A DNA stretch of 64,000 bases, from assembly GCF_022513565.1 (NCBI RefSeq), contig NZ_JAKWBE010000021.1:1-64000 (forward strand), read 5' to 3'. Below, one piece after another: positions 1 through 8,081 of the stretch. How positions within the stretch are numbered: position 1 is the stretch's first letter; every line of letters begins with the position of its first letter. The translations under genes and the position numbers were made by a program. The notes beneath the pieces were generated by a model. It had not been told where the DNA came from. It saw only the letters and a list, made by a program, of their open reading frames with translations, and did not search any database. This stretch comes from Streptomyces gilvus. GTDB taxonomy: Bacteria > Actinomycetota > Actinomycetes > Streptomycetales > Streptomycetaceae.

Positions 1-6
1 GCTCAA
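1..6 (-). CDS. Possible start of a minus-strand gene continuing left of the window
   Basis: On the minus strand a purine-rich GAGGAGAAGG lies a few bases before a TTG AGC that runs off the left edge. This looks like the ribosome site and start of a gene following the GntR regulator. A regulator-like operator sits just before it (27-38). Only two codons are visible, so no product can be given. Confidence 0.3.
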
Positions 7-26
7 GGTTCCTTCTCCTCAACAGG

Positions 27-38
27 TTGGTACGGACT
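27..38. promoter_or_regulatory. Putative GntR operator after the regulator gene
   Basis: TTGGTACGGACT, read on the minus strand AGTCCGTACCAA, matches the GTNCGNACCAA core of the sites repeated upstream of the MmgE/PrpD operon (4359-4535). It lies between the end of the GntR gene and the putative start of the next minus-strand gene, where it could control that gene separately. Inference from sequence similarity only. Confidence 0.4.
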
Positions 39-785
39 TCACTGGCCACTGCGCCGCAGCCGTACGCGGTACGAGTAGTGCTCGGGCAGGAAGTGACTGA
101 TGGCCAGCTCGACGAGCTGACCGGTCACGGTCTGGTAGACGCGGTCGATGCGCAGGAGTGCCCGGCCCGGTTCACAGCCCAGGTGTTCGGCGATCTCCGG
201 TGGGGCCTCGGTGACGGTGATGCTCTGTTCGGCCTCGGCGATCGGTTCGGGCAGCCGCTGGTCGAGCAGCCCGATGACGGTGAACGCGTTCGGCGTGCCG
301 GGCAGCGTCAACTCCGTCACGTCGGACAGGAGTTGGCCGATGGCGGGGGGCAGCCAGACCGAGGTGTGGCAGAACGCCGTGTCCTCGTGCAGTCGCAGGA
401 AGGACAGCTTGTGCACGCGGTCGGTGTGCAGACCCAGGCGGCCTGCCGCGTCCACGTCGACCCGGCGGTGCAGCGGTGTCACCACGTCCATGCGGGTGTC
501 GATGGACAGCCCCATCAGGTCGTCCACCGACCCGAACTGCCGCAGGTACTGCTCCTCCCGGGGCGTGGAGAACGTGCCGCGCCCCGGCACCCGGTAGACC
601 AGTCCCTCCGCGACGAGGTCCTGGAACGCCCGCCGCACGGTCTGCCGGCTGACCTCGTACGTCTCGGCCAACTCGGCCTCGGTCGGCAGCCGTACGCCGT
701 CCGGGTAGTCGTGGCGCAGGATCGCTGCCCGCAGTTCGCGCGCGAGCCGCAGATAGGTGCTCTCCCGCTGGGGCTGTTCAGCCAT
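39..785 (-). CDS. GntR family regulator, HutC/UTRA type
   Basis: A 248-residue protein with an N-terminal winged helix-turn-helix (about residues 8-76, including RLPTEAELAETYEVSRQTVR). A UTRA ligand-binding domain follows (about 95-245). Proteins of this family usually repress nearby catabolic genes and release DNA on binding a pathway metabolite. It is the last visible gene of a minus-strand operon, and its ATG overlaps the end of the acyl-CoA dehydrogenase gene by 8 bases. Likely operators are the GTACGCACCAA sites upstream of the operon and the related site at 27-38. The ligand is unknown; a CoA ester or the free acid of the pathway is plausible. Confidence 0.85.
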   Translation of the reverse strand: MAEQPQRESTYLRLARELRAAILRHDYPDGVRLPTEAELAETYEVSRQTVRRAFQDLVAEGLVYRVPGRGTFSTPREEQYLRQFGSVDDLMGLSIDTRMDVVTPLHRRVDVDAAGRLGLHTDRVHKLSFLRLHEDTAFCHTSVWLPPAIGQLLSDVTELTLPGTPNAFTVIGLLDQRLPEPIAEAEQSITVTEAPPEIAEHLGCEPGRALLRIDRVYQTVTGQLVELAISHFLPEHYSYRVRLRRSGQ

Positions 786-1944
786 CGAGACCGCCCCTCG
801 CCACCAACTGGGACGCGATCACGTTGCGTTGGATCTCGTTGGTGCCCTCGCCGACGATCATCAGGGGGGCGTCACGGAAGTACCGCTCCACGTCGAACTC
901 GGTCGAGTAGCCGTAACCGCCGTGGATCCGCACCGCGTTGAGGGCGATCTCCATGGCCGTCTCGGAGGCGAACAGCTTGGCCATGCCCGCCTCCATGTCG
1001 ACCCGGTGCCCGGCCTCGGCCTCCCGGGCCGCGTGCAGGACGAGGTGGCGGGCGGCGGTGAGCTTGGTCGCCATGTCGGCGAGGTAGTTGCCGATCGACT
1101 GGTGACGCCAGATGGGCCTGCCGAAGCTCTCCCGCTCCTGGGCGTAGCGCAACGAGTCCTCCAGGGCCGCGCGTCCCACGCCCAGCGCGCGGGCGGCGAC
1201 CTGGAGCCGCCCGGTCTCCAGTCCCTTCATCATCTGGCCGAAGCCCTGGCCCTCCGCGCCGCCGAGCAGCGCCTCGACGGGCAGCCGGTAGTCCTGGAAG
1301 GCCACCTCGCAGCTCTCCACGCCCTTGTAGCCGAGCTTGGGCAGATCACGGGAGACGACGAGGCCCGGTCCGTGCTCGGCCAGCAGGATCGAGATGCCCC
1401 GGTGACGTGGCTCGGCGGCCGGGTCGGTCTTGCACAGCAGCGCGATCAGACCGGCGCGGCGGGAGTTGGTGATCCAGGTCTTCGCGCCGTTGACGACGTA
1501 CTCGCCGCCCTCCCGGCGCGCGACCGTCGTCATCGCCTGCAGGTCGGAACCCCCGCCCGGCTCGGTCAGCGCCATCGTCGCGCGCACCTCACCGGTCGCC
1601 AGGCGCGGCAGATGGCGCCGCTTCTGCTCCTCCGTGCCGTACAGCAGAAGGAGCTTGGCCACGACCGTGTGTCCGCCCATCGCCCCGGCCAGGCTCATCC
1701 AGCCGCGCGCCAGTTCCTCGGTGACCAGCACGAAGCAGGGCATGGAGACGGGGGTCCCGCCGTACTCCTCGGGGATCGCCAGGCCGTAGACACCGAGTTC
1801 CTTCATCCGCTCGATGAGGTGCTCGGGGTAGGTGTCGGAGTGCTCCAGCTCCTTGACGACGGGCTTGACGTCCTTGTCGACGAACTCGCGCACGGTTCGT
1901 ACGACGAGCCGCTCGTCGTCGGGCAGCAGGTCCAGGACGCTCAT
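778..1944 (-). CDS. Acyl-CoA dehydrogenase
   Basis: A 388-residue FAD-dependent acyl-CoA dehydrogenase of normal length. It shows the family motifs TEPGGGSDL and ITNS in the flavin-binding beta domain and GEGTNEIQRN near the C terminus, where the Glu is the usual catalytic base. It should oxidise an acyl-CoA to the 2,3-enoyl-CoA and pass electrons to ETF. The ATG at 1944 is preferred because GGAGA lies 8 bases before it; a GTG at 1959 in frame has no ribosome site. It sits between the CoA-transferase and the GntR gene. Its substrate is probably the CoA thioester made by the CoA-transferase. Confidence 0.9.
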   Translation of the reverse strand: MSVLDLLPDDERLVVRTVREFVDKDVKPVVKELEHSDTYPEHLIERMKELGVYGLAIPEEYGGTPVSMPCFVLVTEELARGWMSLAGAMGGHTVVAKLLLLYGTEEQKRRHLPRLATGEVRATMALTEPGGGSDLQAMTTVARREGGEYVVNGAKTWITNSRRAGLIALLCKTDPAAEPRHRGISILLAEHGPGLVVSRDLPKLGYKGVESCEVAFQDYRLPVEALLGGAEGQGFGQMMKGLETGRLQVAARALGVGRAALEDSLRYAQERESFGRPIWRHQSIGNYLADMATKLTAARHLVLHAAREAEAGHRVDMEAGMAKLFASETAMEIALNAVRIHGGYGYSTEFDVERYFRDAPLMIVGEGTNEIQRNVIASQLVARGGLDG

Positions 1945-1965
1945 CGGGGCATTCTCCACACGTCG

Positions 1966-3150
1966 TCAGATGACGGCGTCGGCGCGCAGGGCGTCGATGT
2001 CGTCGCGGGTACGGCCGAGTCCGGCGAGGATCGCGTCGGTGTGCTCGCCGACGTCCGGTACGGGATCCATACGAGCGGGGACGCCCGCGAGGTCGGCGGG
2101 CGGCAGCAGGGCCTGGACCGTCGCGCCCGGCACGGCCACCTCCTGCCAGCGTCCGCGGGCCGCCAGCACCGGGTGGTCGAGGAAGGCGGCGACGTCGTTG
2201 ACCCCGGCGCAGGCGATGCCGATCCGCTCCAGGTCCGCGAGGACGTCGACGGCGTCGGAGCGGGCGATGCGCTCGGCGACGATCGCGTTCAACTCGTCGC
2301 GGTGCGCCACGCGTTGGGAGCCGGTGGCGAAGCGCGGATCGTCCGTCAGGGCCGGCCGGTCCAGGAACTCCGCGCACAGGACGGCCCATTCGCGCTCGTT
2401 CTGGATGGAGAACAGCACCTGCCGGCCGTCGGCGGTCGGGAAGGCGCCGTACGGGGCGATGGTCGCGTGCTGGGTGCCGAGGCGGGCGGGCTGGGTGCCG
2501 CCGTAGCGGGTGTAGTAGGCGGGCTGGCCCATCCACTCGGCGAGCGCCTCGAACAACGACACCTCGACGGGGTGCGTGCGGCCGGTCGTGGCGCGCGTGT
2601 AGAGCGCGGTCAGGATGCCGCTGTAGGCGTACATCCCGGCCGCGATGTCCGCGACGGAGATGCCGACGCGGGCGGCTTCGTCGGCGGTTCCGGTGAGGGA
2701 GACGAGCCCGGTCTGGCACTGCACCAGCAGGTCGTAGGACTTGCGGCCGGCCCAGGGCCCGGTCGTGCCGTACCCGGAGATCGTGCACGGGATCAGCCGG
2801 GGGTGGCGCTCGGTCAGCGTGCCGGTGTCGAGTCCCAGCCGGTCGGCGGCGCCCGGCGCCAGGTTCTGGACGAACACATCGGCGTCGTCGAGGAGTTGGC
2901 GGAGGATCTCCAGGCCGCGCGGGTCCTTGAGGTCCAGCGTGAGGGATTCCTTGGAGCGGTTGAGCCAGACGAAATAACTGGAGTGGCCGTGCACGGTCGT
3001 GTCGTAGCGGCGGGCGAAGTCGCCCTCTCCCGGCCGCTCCACCTTGATGACGCGGGCACCGAGGTCGGCGAGCTGGCGAGTGGCGTACGGGGCGGCGACG
3101 GCCTGCTCGAGGCTGACCACCGTGATGCCGGACAGGGGGAGTTGCCGCAC
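1966..3150 (-). CDS. CaiB/BaiF family (type III) CoA-transferase
   Basis: A 394-residue family III CoA-transferase. The N-terminal nucleotide-type fold contains LADLGARVIKVERPGEGDFAR. The catalytic Asp is probably residue 168 in VADIAAGM. It would move CoA from a donor thioester to an organic acid without ATP. The GTG start lies one base after the stop codon of the MmgE/PrpD gene, so the two are likely translationally coupled. With the following acyl-CoA dehydrogenase it suggests activation and then oxidation of a carboxylic acid released or isomerised by the MmgE/PrpD protein. The exact acid cannot be read from sequence. Confidence 0.88.
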   Translation of the reverse strand: MRQLPLSGITVVSLEQAVAAPYATRQLADLGARVIKVERPGEGDFARRYDTTVHGHSSYFVWLNRSKESLTLDLKDPRGLEILRQLLDDADVFVQNLAPGAADRLGLDTGTLTERHPRLIPCTISGYGTTGPWAGRKSYDLLVQCQTGLVSLTGTADEAARVGISVADIAAGMYAYSGILTALYTRATTGRTHPVEVSLFEALAEWMGQPAYYTRYGGTQPARLGTQHATIAPYGAFPTADGRQVLFSIQNEREWAVLCAEFLDRPALTDDPRFATGSQRVAHRDELNAIVAERIARSDAVDVLADLERIGIACAGVNDVAAFLDHPVLAARGRWQEVAVPGATVQALLPPADLAGVPARMDPVPDVGEHTDAILAGLGRTRDDIDALRADAVI

Positions 3151-3151
3151 C

Positions 3152-4351
3152 TCACGCCTCCTCTTCGGGGAACTGCTCGCTCAGCACCTCGCGGGCTCCC
3201 GCCCACGTCAGCCCGCCCAGCAGCGCGGGCACATCCGCACCGCAGGCGGCGGCCTTGGCGCTCAAGTCGGCGTCGGACACGGGCCGTTGCGGAGCCCCGG
3301 GCGGCAACTCCAGCTCGGCGTACACCTCACCGCCGTCCGCGAGGTCGACTCGCAGCTCCACGCGCCCGTCCAGCAGTGTCCTCGTCTCACCCGGCAGCAG
3401 TTCGACCCCGACGAGGCCGAGGAGTTTGCGCGCCTCGGGCCGCGCGACGGCCGCGTCCGTGAAGCTGTCGAAGCCGGGATACTCGTCCAGCAGCGCGGCC
3501 GCCACCGCGTACGGCAGCGAGAACTTGCCCTCCAGGCCGGTCACCGGACGGTCGTGGACGAGCGGCTGAACGGTGCCCGCAGGCGTGGTGACCGTTACTG
3601 CCGTGATGTCGCCGCGGATCCGGTCGCGTACCTCCCGCAGCGCGGCGATGGGCCGCTGCATGGCGTAGCAACAGGGGAAGAGCTTGACCGCGAGGCCGCC
3701 GGGCACGGCCGGGGTGGCGGGGAAGTCCGCGTCGGGCGTGCCGCCGACCCGCCTGATCCAGGCCTCCAGCGCCCGTGGATCCGCGGTTGCTCCCGCGCGC
3801 GCGAGCCGTGCGGCCCGTACGCCCGCCTCGGCGGCGAAGCCGACCTGCAAGGACTTGCCGTGCGTACCGAAGGCCTCCTGCCCGCCGCCGGCGGCGGGCG
3901 CGGCGAGCGCCATCGCGGTGGCCAGCTGCTCGACGTCCAGCCCGAGGGCGGTCCCGGCCGCGACGGCGGCGGCCGGGGCCCCCGCCGTGCAGGTGGTGTG
4001 CCAGCCGGCCGCGTAGTGGCCCCAGCCGAGCATCGCGCCCAGCCGTGCCATGACCCCCGCGCCCGCGAGGTAGGCGCGGGCGTCACCTCCCACGGCGAGC
4101 ACGGCCGGGACGGTGACCACGGAGATGTGGGTGGTGGTGTCGGTGTGCAGGTCGTCGAAGTCCAGGACATGGGCCATGGCCGCCCAGCGGGCCGCCTCCG
4201 GCAGGGAGGCGGCGACGGAACGCAGCGGATGCGTCCGGGCGGCCAGCGCCACGGCGACGGTGTCTGCCAGCGATCGCTCCGCCAGCGCCAGGTCCTCCGG
4301 CGCCGGGCGGAGATCGCGGGCCCACTGGGCGAGCGCTCGGGCAACGGCCAT
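3152..4351 (-). CDS. MmgE/PrpD family protein
   Basis: A 399-residue protein of the MmgE/PrpD fold, which includes 2-methylcitrate dehydratase, cis-aconitate decarboxylase and related lyases or isomerases. The conserved segment AHVLDFDDLHTDTTTHIS and the two-domain layout support the family. It is shorter than typical PrpD (about 450-480 residues), so 2-methylcitrate dehydratase itself is doubtful. It is the first gene of the operon with CoA-transferase, acyl-CoA dehydrogenase and GntR regulator. No clear ribosome site is seen. A GTACGGCCAAA-like operator lies only 8 bases before the ATG and could block transcription or translation. Confidence 0.85.
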   Translation of the reverse strand: MAVARALAQWARDLRPAPEDLALAERSLADTVAVALAARTHPLRSVAASLPEAARWAAMAHVLDFDDLHTDTTTHISVVTVPAVLAVGGDARAYLAGAGVMARLGAMLGWGHYAAGWHTTCTAGAPAAAVAAGTALGLDVEQLATAMALAAPAAGGGQEAFGTHGKSLQVGFAAEAGVRAARLARAGATADPRALEAWIRRVGGTPDADFPATPAVPGGLAVKLFPCCYAMQRPIAALREVRDRIRGDITAVTVTTPAGTVQPLVHDRPVTGLEGKFSLPYAVAAALLDEYPGFDSFTDAAVARPEARKLLGLVGVELLPGETRTLLDGRVELRVDLADGGEVYAELELPPGAPQRPVSDADLSAKAAACGADVPALLGGLTWAGAREVLSEQFPEEEA

Positions 4352-4358
4352 GGAAAAG

Positions 4359-4535
4359 TTTGTACGGCCAAATCCTGAGCGCTGTCAACGCCGACTGACG
4401 TGGACCGACGTGTGTCGTACCGCACTCCCGGAGTGAGGCCCAGAACACATCCGCGCCCCGGGCGCACTTTGTACGCACCAATGACCCAGTAGCTCCGTGC
4501 CGTACGCACCAAGGACTCCGTGCTGTACGCACCAA
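4359..4535. promoter_or_regulatory. Array of four GntR-type operator sites before the MmgE/PrpD operon
   Basis: Four related sites occur in the 203-base gap: TTTGTACGGCCAAA at 4359-4372, TTTGTACGCACCAA at 4468-4481, GTACGCACCAA at 4502-4512 and TGTACGCACCAA at 4524-4535. The last two are part of a 23-base tandem repeat (4493-4515 and 4516-4538). They fit an imperfect palindrome TTGGTNCGNACCAA. They are the best candidate binding sites for the GntR regulator at 39-785. The copy near 4359 lies beside the first start codon. Confidence 0.6.
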
Positions 4536-4554
4536 GGACTGCGGGAAGCTTTCT

Positions 4555-4824
4555 TCAGTTCTCCCGGCTCGGGTCGCACAGCACGATCACCGCGCGGGCG
4601 ACGAGTTCCCCGGCACCGCCCAGTTCCTGCCGGTAGCGGCCCGTCAGGCCCCGGACGGTCTCGGCGAAGGCGGGGTCGGCGGCGCGGGCACGGGCCGGGG
4701 GCGGGAGTTCCTGGGCCATCGCGCGACGGCGGGCCAGGAGCGCGATGATCTCGTCGTCCAGGCGCTCCAGCTGATCGAGTGACCGCTGTGCCGTCACACC
4801 GGCAGCGTGGTCGGTCGTCGTCAC
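4555..4824 (-). CDS. Chorismate mutase-like AroQ-fold protein
   Basis: An 89-residue all-alpha protein. LERLDDEIIALLARRRAMAQEL resembles the first helix of AroQ-type chorismate mutases, and YRQELGGAGELVARAVIVLC the last helix. Family members convert chorismate to prephenate for aromatic amino acids or as part of secondary metabolism. Catalytic assignment is uncertain because only the helix pattern and a few charged residues are recognisable. It ends about 200 bases before the MmgE/PrpD operon, is probably expressed on its own, and lies downstream of the MFS gene on the same strand. GAGGAGAACGGAGATCTCTC before the ATG serves as ribosome site. Confidence 0.6.
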   Translation of the reverse strand: MTTTDHAAGVTAQRSLDQLERLDDEIIALLARRRAMAQELPPPARARAADPAFAETVRGLTGRYRQELGGAGELVARAVIVLCDPSREN

Positions 4825-4968
4825 GAGAGATCTCCGTTCTCCTCCGGGAGGGATCCGGATCGCGGTCCCGTCCGTCCTCGTCGCAGGTGGTCCCTCATCA
4901 CTGTGCCCGTGGCGCTCAGCGGCAACTCCTCGACGGACCGTCGCCGCAGCGGAGCGGCGTTGCCGGAG

Positions 4969-6210
4969 TCAGAGGACTTCGTCCGCGCGCAGCGGCGCCG
5001 TCCGCGGGACGGGCTCGATGCGGCGGGGGAGGAGCAGCGGTGTGGCCAGGGCGAGGACGCCGGCGATCGCGATCGCCGTACGAGGGCCGGTGAAGCCGGC
5101 CAGCACACCCCACAGGGCCGTCGTCGCGGCGGTCGTGGCCTTGCCGGTGACCGACCAGGCGGAGAGCGTGCGCGCGGCCCGGCCGGAGTCGGTCTGCCGC
5201 AGCCGGATCGTGGAGTACACCGGGTTGAAGACGGCGCAGGACGTGATCACCCCGAGCTCCACGACCATGACGAGTACCAGTCCCGCCGTACCGGGTCCGA
5301 CGAAGGCCAGGCCGATCGGCCAGCACGCGCGCAGCCATCCCGACACGAGCAGCACCCGCCGCTCCCCGAAGCGCGGCACGAGCCTGCGGGCCAGCCGCGA
5401 GCCGATCAGGCCGCCGATGCTGGGCAGGGAGAAGGCCAGCCCGTACTGCCAGGCCGTGAACCCCAGGTCGCCGACCATCAGCACGGCCAGCAGCGGAGCC
5501 GACACCATGATCATGGCGTTGTAGGACACCGTGTTGCAGAAAAGCGGCCGCAGCACCGGATGCGCCAGGATGTACCGCCAGCCCTCGAGGAGACCGCCCG
5601 CCCGCTCGGTACCCGTCCGTACCGGATGCGTCTCCGTCCCGCCGATCGCCCGGATCCCGACGGCCGAGAGAAGGAAACTGACCGCGTTGACCAGTGTGGT
5701 CGCCACCGGTCCGAGCACGCCCATGGCGGCCCCGCCGAGCGGCGGCCCCAGGATCGTCGCCGTCCACTGCGTCGCCTCGAACCGGGCGTTCGCGGCCAGC
5801 AGGTCCTCCGGCGGCAGCAGCGACTTGAGGAAGGCCCCGCTGGCCGCCGTGAAGCTGATGTCGGCCGCACTGACGACGATCGACACAACCAGGAGTTGTA
5901 CGAAGGTGAGGGCGCCGAGCGCGAAAGCCGCCGGAATGGTCAGCAACGCCGCACAGCGGACCAGGTCCATGGCCATCATCACGGGCCGCTTGCGCCGGAA
6001 CTCCATCCACGGCCCCAGCGGCGTCGCCGCCGCCGCCCCCACCGCGAGCCCGGCGGCCGACAACACCGCCACCTCGGTCGCCCCGGCGTGCAGCACGATC
6101 ACCGCGATCAGCGAGAACGCGTCGAAGGCGAGCCACGTCCCGAGCGCGCTGACGGCGTACGCCCCCCACAGCCACTCGAACCGCCGCCCCAGCGAACGCC
6201 CGCCCCGCAT
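4969..6210 (-). CDS. MFS transporter, MFS_3 (EntS-like) type
   Basis: A 413-residue membrane protein with about 12 predicted transmembrane segments, beginning FEWLWGAYAVSALGTWLAFD. It resembles the actinobacterial MFS_3 exporters related to EntS and macrolide pumps. The conserved loop after helix 2 reads PLGPWMEFRRKRPVMM. The ATG at 6210 is chosen because upstream codons show no homology. The gene is divergent from a LysR regulator with 142 bases between them, the usual arrangement for a LysR-controlled exporter. The transported compound is unknown. Confidence 0.85.
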   Translation of the reverse strand: MRGGRSLGRRFEWLWGAYAVSALGTWLAFDAFSLIAVIVLHAGATEVAVLSAAGLAVGAAAATPLGPWMEFRRKRPVMMAMDLVRCAALLTIPAAFALGALTFVQLLVVSIVVSAADISFTAASGAFLKSLLPPEDLLAANARFEATQWTATILGPPLGGAAMGVLGPVATTLVNAVSFLLSAVGIRAIGGTETHPVRTGTERAGGLLEGWRYILAHPVLRPLFCNTVSYNAMIMVSAPLLAVLMVGDLGFTAWQYGLAFSLPSIGGLIGSRLARRLVPRFGERRVLLVSGWLRACWPIGLAFVGPGTAGLVLVMVVELGVITSCAVFNPVYSTIRLRQTDSGRAARTLSAWSVTGKATTAATTALWGVLAGFTGPRTAIAIAGVLALATPLLLPRRIEPVPRTAPLRADEVL

Positions 6211-6300
6211 GCCCGTCCCCCGTCCCGCGCGAATTCCGACCGGCGACATCAAAGCCGCTCGACGGGCCCAGGGGCAAACAACCGACACGCTCGCCCCCCG

Positions 6301-6315
6301 ACAACCAAACGTTGT
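6301..6315. promoter_or_regulatory. Putative LysR box in the MFS/LysR intergenic region
   Basis: A perfect inverted repeat ACAAC-N5-GTTGT lies in the 142-base divergent gap, 38 bases before the LysR start. LysR regulators usually bind such interrupted dyads (T-N11-A type) between their own gene and the divergent target. No experimental support. Confidence 0.5.
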
Positions 6316-6352
6316 AGGAATACGCGCGACCGGACACGGTAGAAAAGGTGCC

Positions 6353-7273
6353 GTGGATCTCGACGCAGTACGCACCTTCGTGGCCGTCGCGGACGCCGGA
6401 CGGTTCCGGGAAGCCGCCCTCGCCCTGTCCGTCACCCAGCAGGCCGTCTCCAAGCGGGTCGCCGCGCTGGAGAAGGACCTCGGGGCACGGCTGTTCACCC
6501 GCACGACCCGCGGGGCGCAGCTCACCGTCGACGGGCAGGTCTTCCTGCCGCACGCCCGCGAGCTGCTGCGGGCCGAGGAACAGGCGGCGTCCTCCGTGCG
6601 CCCCGGCCGCCGCGCCCTGCGCGTCGACGTCATCGGCCGCCGGCTCGCCCCGGCCGACCTGGTACGGGACTTCCACCGCGCCCACCCCGAGACGGCCCTG
6701 GACGTCGTGACGCTCTTCGACGCGGAGGCGGCGATCGCGGCGGTGCGCGCGGGCACCGTCGACGCGTCCTTCCGCGCCCTGACCCTCCCCGCCCGGCAGC
6801 TGCCCGAGGGTCTGGAGGCGGCCCGCGTCCACGACGAGCCGCTCCAGCTCCTCACCGGCCCCGGGCACGCGCTCGCCGCCGCCCGCGCCGTCACCCCCGC
6901 CCAGCTCGCCGGGCACCGGATCTGGATGCCCGGCAACGTCGCCGGCACCGAGTGGGCCGCCTTCTACGACGACCTCGCCGCCGCCTTCGGCTTCACCATC
7001 GAGGTCACCGGCCCCGACTTCGGCACCGAGCCCCTCCTCGACACCATCGCCGACTCCGCGCACCTGGCGACCTTCGTCGGCGTCCAGACCCGGATGGTCT
7101 GGCCGGCCGACCACGACCTGCGCCGCATTCCCCTGCGCGACCCCACACCGGTCTACCCGCACTCGCTGGTCTGGCGCGCCGACAACCCCCACCCGGCGCT
7201 CGCCGCGCTCCGCGCCCACCTCGGCACCGCCCGGCGCGACGCGCACAGTTGGACGCCGAAGTGGGCCCGCTGA
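6353..7273 (+). CDS. LysR family transcriptional regulator
   Basis: A 306-residue regulator with an N-terminal winged HTH (residues 1-60: DLDAVRTFVAVADAGRFREA and SVTQQAVSKRVAALEKDLG). A periplasmic-binding-protein-like effector domain fills residues 85-295. GTG at 6353 is chosen because the HTH begins immediately after it. It is divergent from the MFS exporter, its probable target, and shares the ACAAC-N5-GTTGT dyad. The effector is unknown. Confidence 0.88.
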   Translation: MDLDAVRTFVAVADAGRFREAALALSVTQQAVSKRVAALEKDLGARLFTRTTRGAQLTVDGQVFLPHARELLRAEEQAASSVRPGRRALRVDVIGRRLAPADLVRDFHRAHPETALDVVTLFDAEAAIAAVRAGTVDASFRALTLPARQLPEGLEAARVHDEPLQLLTGPGHALAAARAVTPAQLAGHRIWMPGNVAGTEWAAFYDDLAAAFGFTIEVTGPDFGTEPLLDTIADSAHLATFVGVQTRMVWPADHDLRRIPLRDPTPVYPHSLVWRADNPHPALAALRAHLGTARRDAHSWTPKWAR

Positions 7274-7513
7274 CGCACCACATGGGCGAGTAGTGCGAAT
7301 TCCCGGACGCGAACAGCGGTGCGAGGCCACGGAGTTGGCGGCCGGCATACGGATATCACCGCACGTGCATTAACGAACGAGCCGACAGCGGGCACAATCT
7401 GAGCCTCGGGCATCCGGCCCGGGCTATCACCTGAACTGCTGTCGTTCGTCGAGGAGTGCGCGGTGACCCGAGAGGCCGACGATCGCCGCGCTTCCACAAG
7501 AGGGGAGAGCGGG

Positions 7514-8056
7514 ATGAACCAGACGGATGTCGTCGCACTGCTGCTGCGCCTGGTCCTGGGCGTCGTCATGATCGCGCACGGTCTCAACCACTGGCGCGGT
7601 GGCGGCCGTATCGCCGGCACCGCCCGCTGGTTCACCGGTCTGGGCCTGCGCCACGGCGTGCTCCAGGCCTGGATGAGCGTGGTCACCGAGATCGGGGCCG
7701 GCGTCCTGCTGCTGGCGGGCCTGCTCACCCCGCTGGCCTGCGCGGCCGTCATCTCGGTGATGCTGGTCGCGGGCCTGCTCGCCCACCGCCCCAACGGCTT
7801 CTTCGTCTTCAAGGAGGGTTACGAGTACGTCCTCACCCTCGCCGTCGTCTCCCTGGCGCTGGCCGTGCTCGGCCCGGGCAGCGCCTCGCTCGACGAGGCC
7901 GCCGGCACCGACGTGACGGGATGGGCGGGCTTCGGGATCGCGCTCGGTGTGGCCGTCGTGGCGACGGCCGGTCTGCTCGCCACGTTCTGGCGCCCCCAGC
8001 GGCCCACGCCGGCACCGGCACCGAGTCCCGAACGCCTTGAGCAGGAGGCCAGTTGA
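7514..8056 (+). CDS. DoxX family membrane protein
   Basis: A 180-residue integral membrane protein with four hydrophobic helices (starting LLLRLVLGVVMIAHGLNHW). The RxxxGxxxxxHG-like signature is typical of DoxX/quinol-oxidase-subunit-like proteins. The ATG at 7514 is preferred over an upstream GTG because GGGAGAGCGGG precedes it. Family members are linked to redox homeostasis and quinone-dependent oxidation, but this one cannot be assigned further. It converges with the PucR-type gene. Confidence 0.85.
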   Translation: MNQTDVVALLLRLVLGVVMIAHGLNHWRGGGRIAGTARWFTGLGLRHGVLQAWMSVVTEIGAGVLLLAGLLTPLACAAVISVMLVAGLLAHRPNGFFVFKEGYEYVLTLAVVSLALAVLGPGSASLDEAAGTDVTGWAGFGIALGVAVVATAGLLATFWRPQRPTPAPAPSPERLEQEAS

Positions 8057-8081
8057 CGCGGTCGGTTGTCATCGGCCCGCG

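Noticed and set aside
757..3462. 901-residue plus-strand open frame
   Set aside because: It lies opposite the acyl-CoA dehydrogenase and CoA-transferase genes, has low-complexity Gly/Arg/Asp-rich composition and no domain. An antisense shadow caused by high GC.
4493..4538. CRISPR-like short repeats
   Set aside because: Only two tandem 23-base units without spacers; better explained as regulator binding sites.
4807..6342. 511-residue plus-strand open frame
   Set aside because: Antisense to the MFS transporter, without ribosome site or family motifs.
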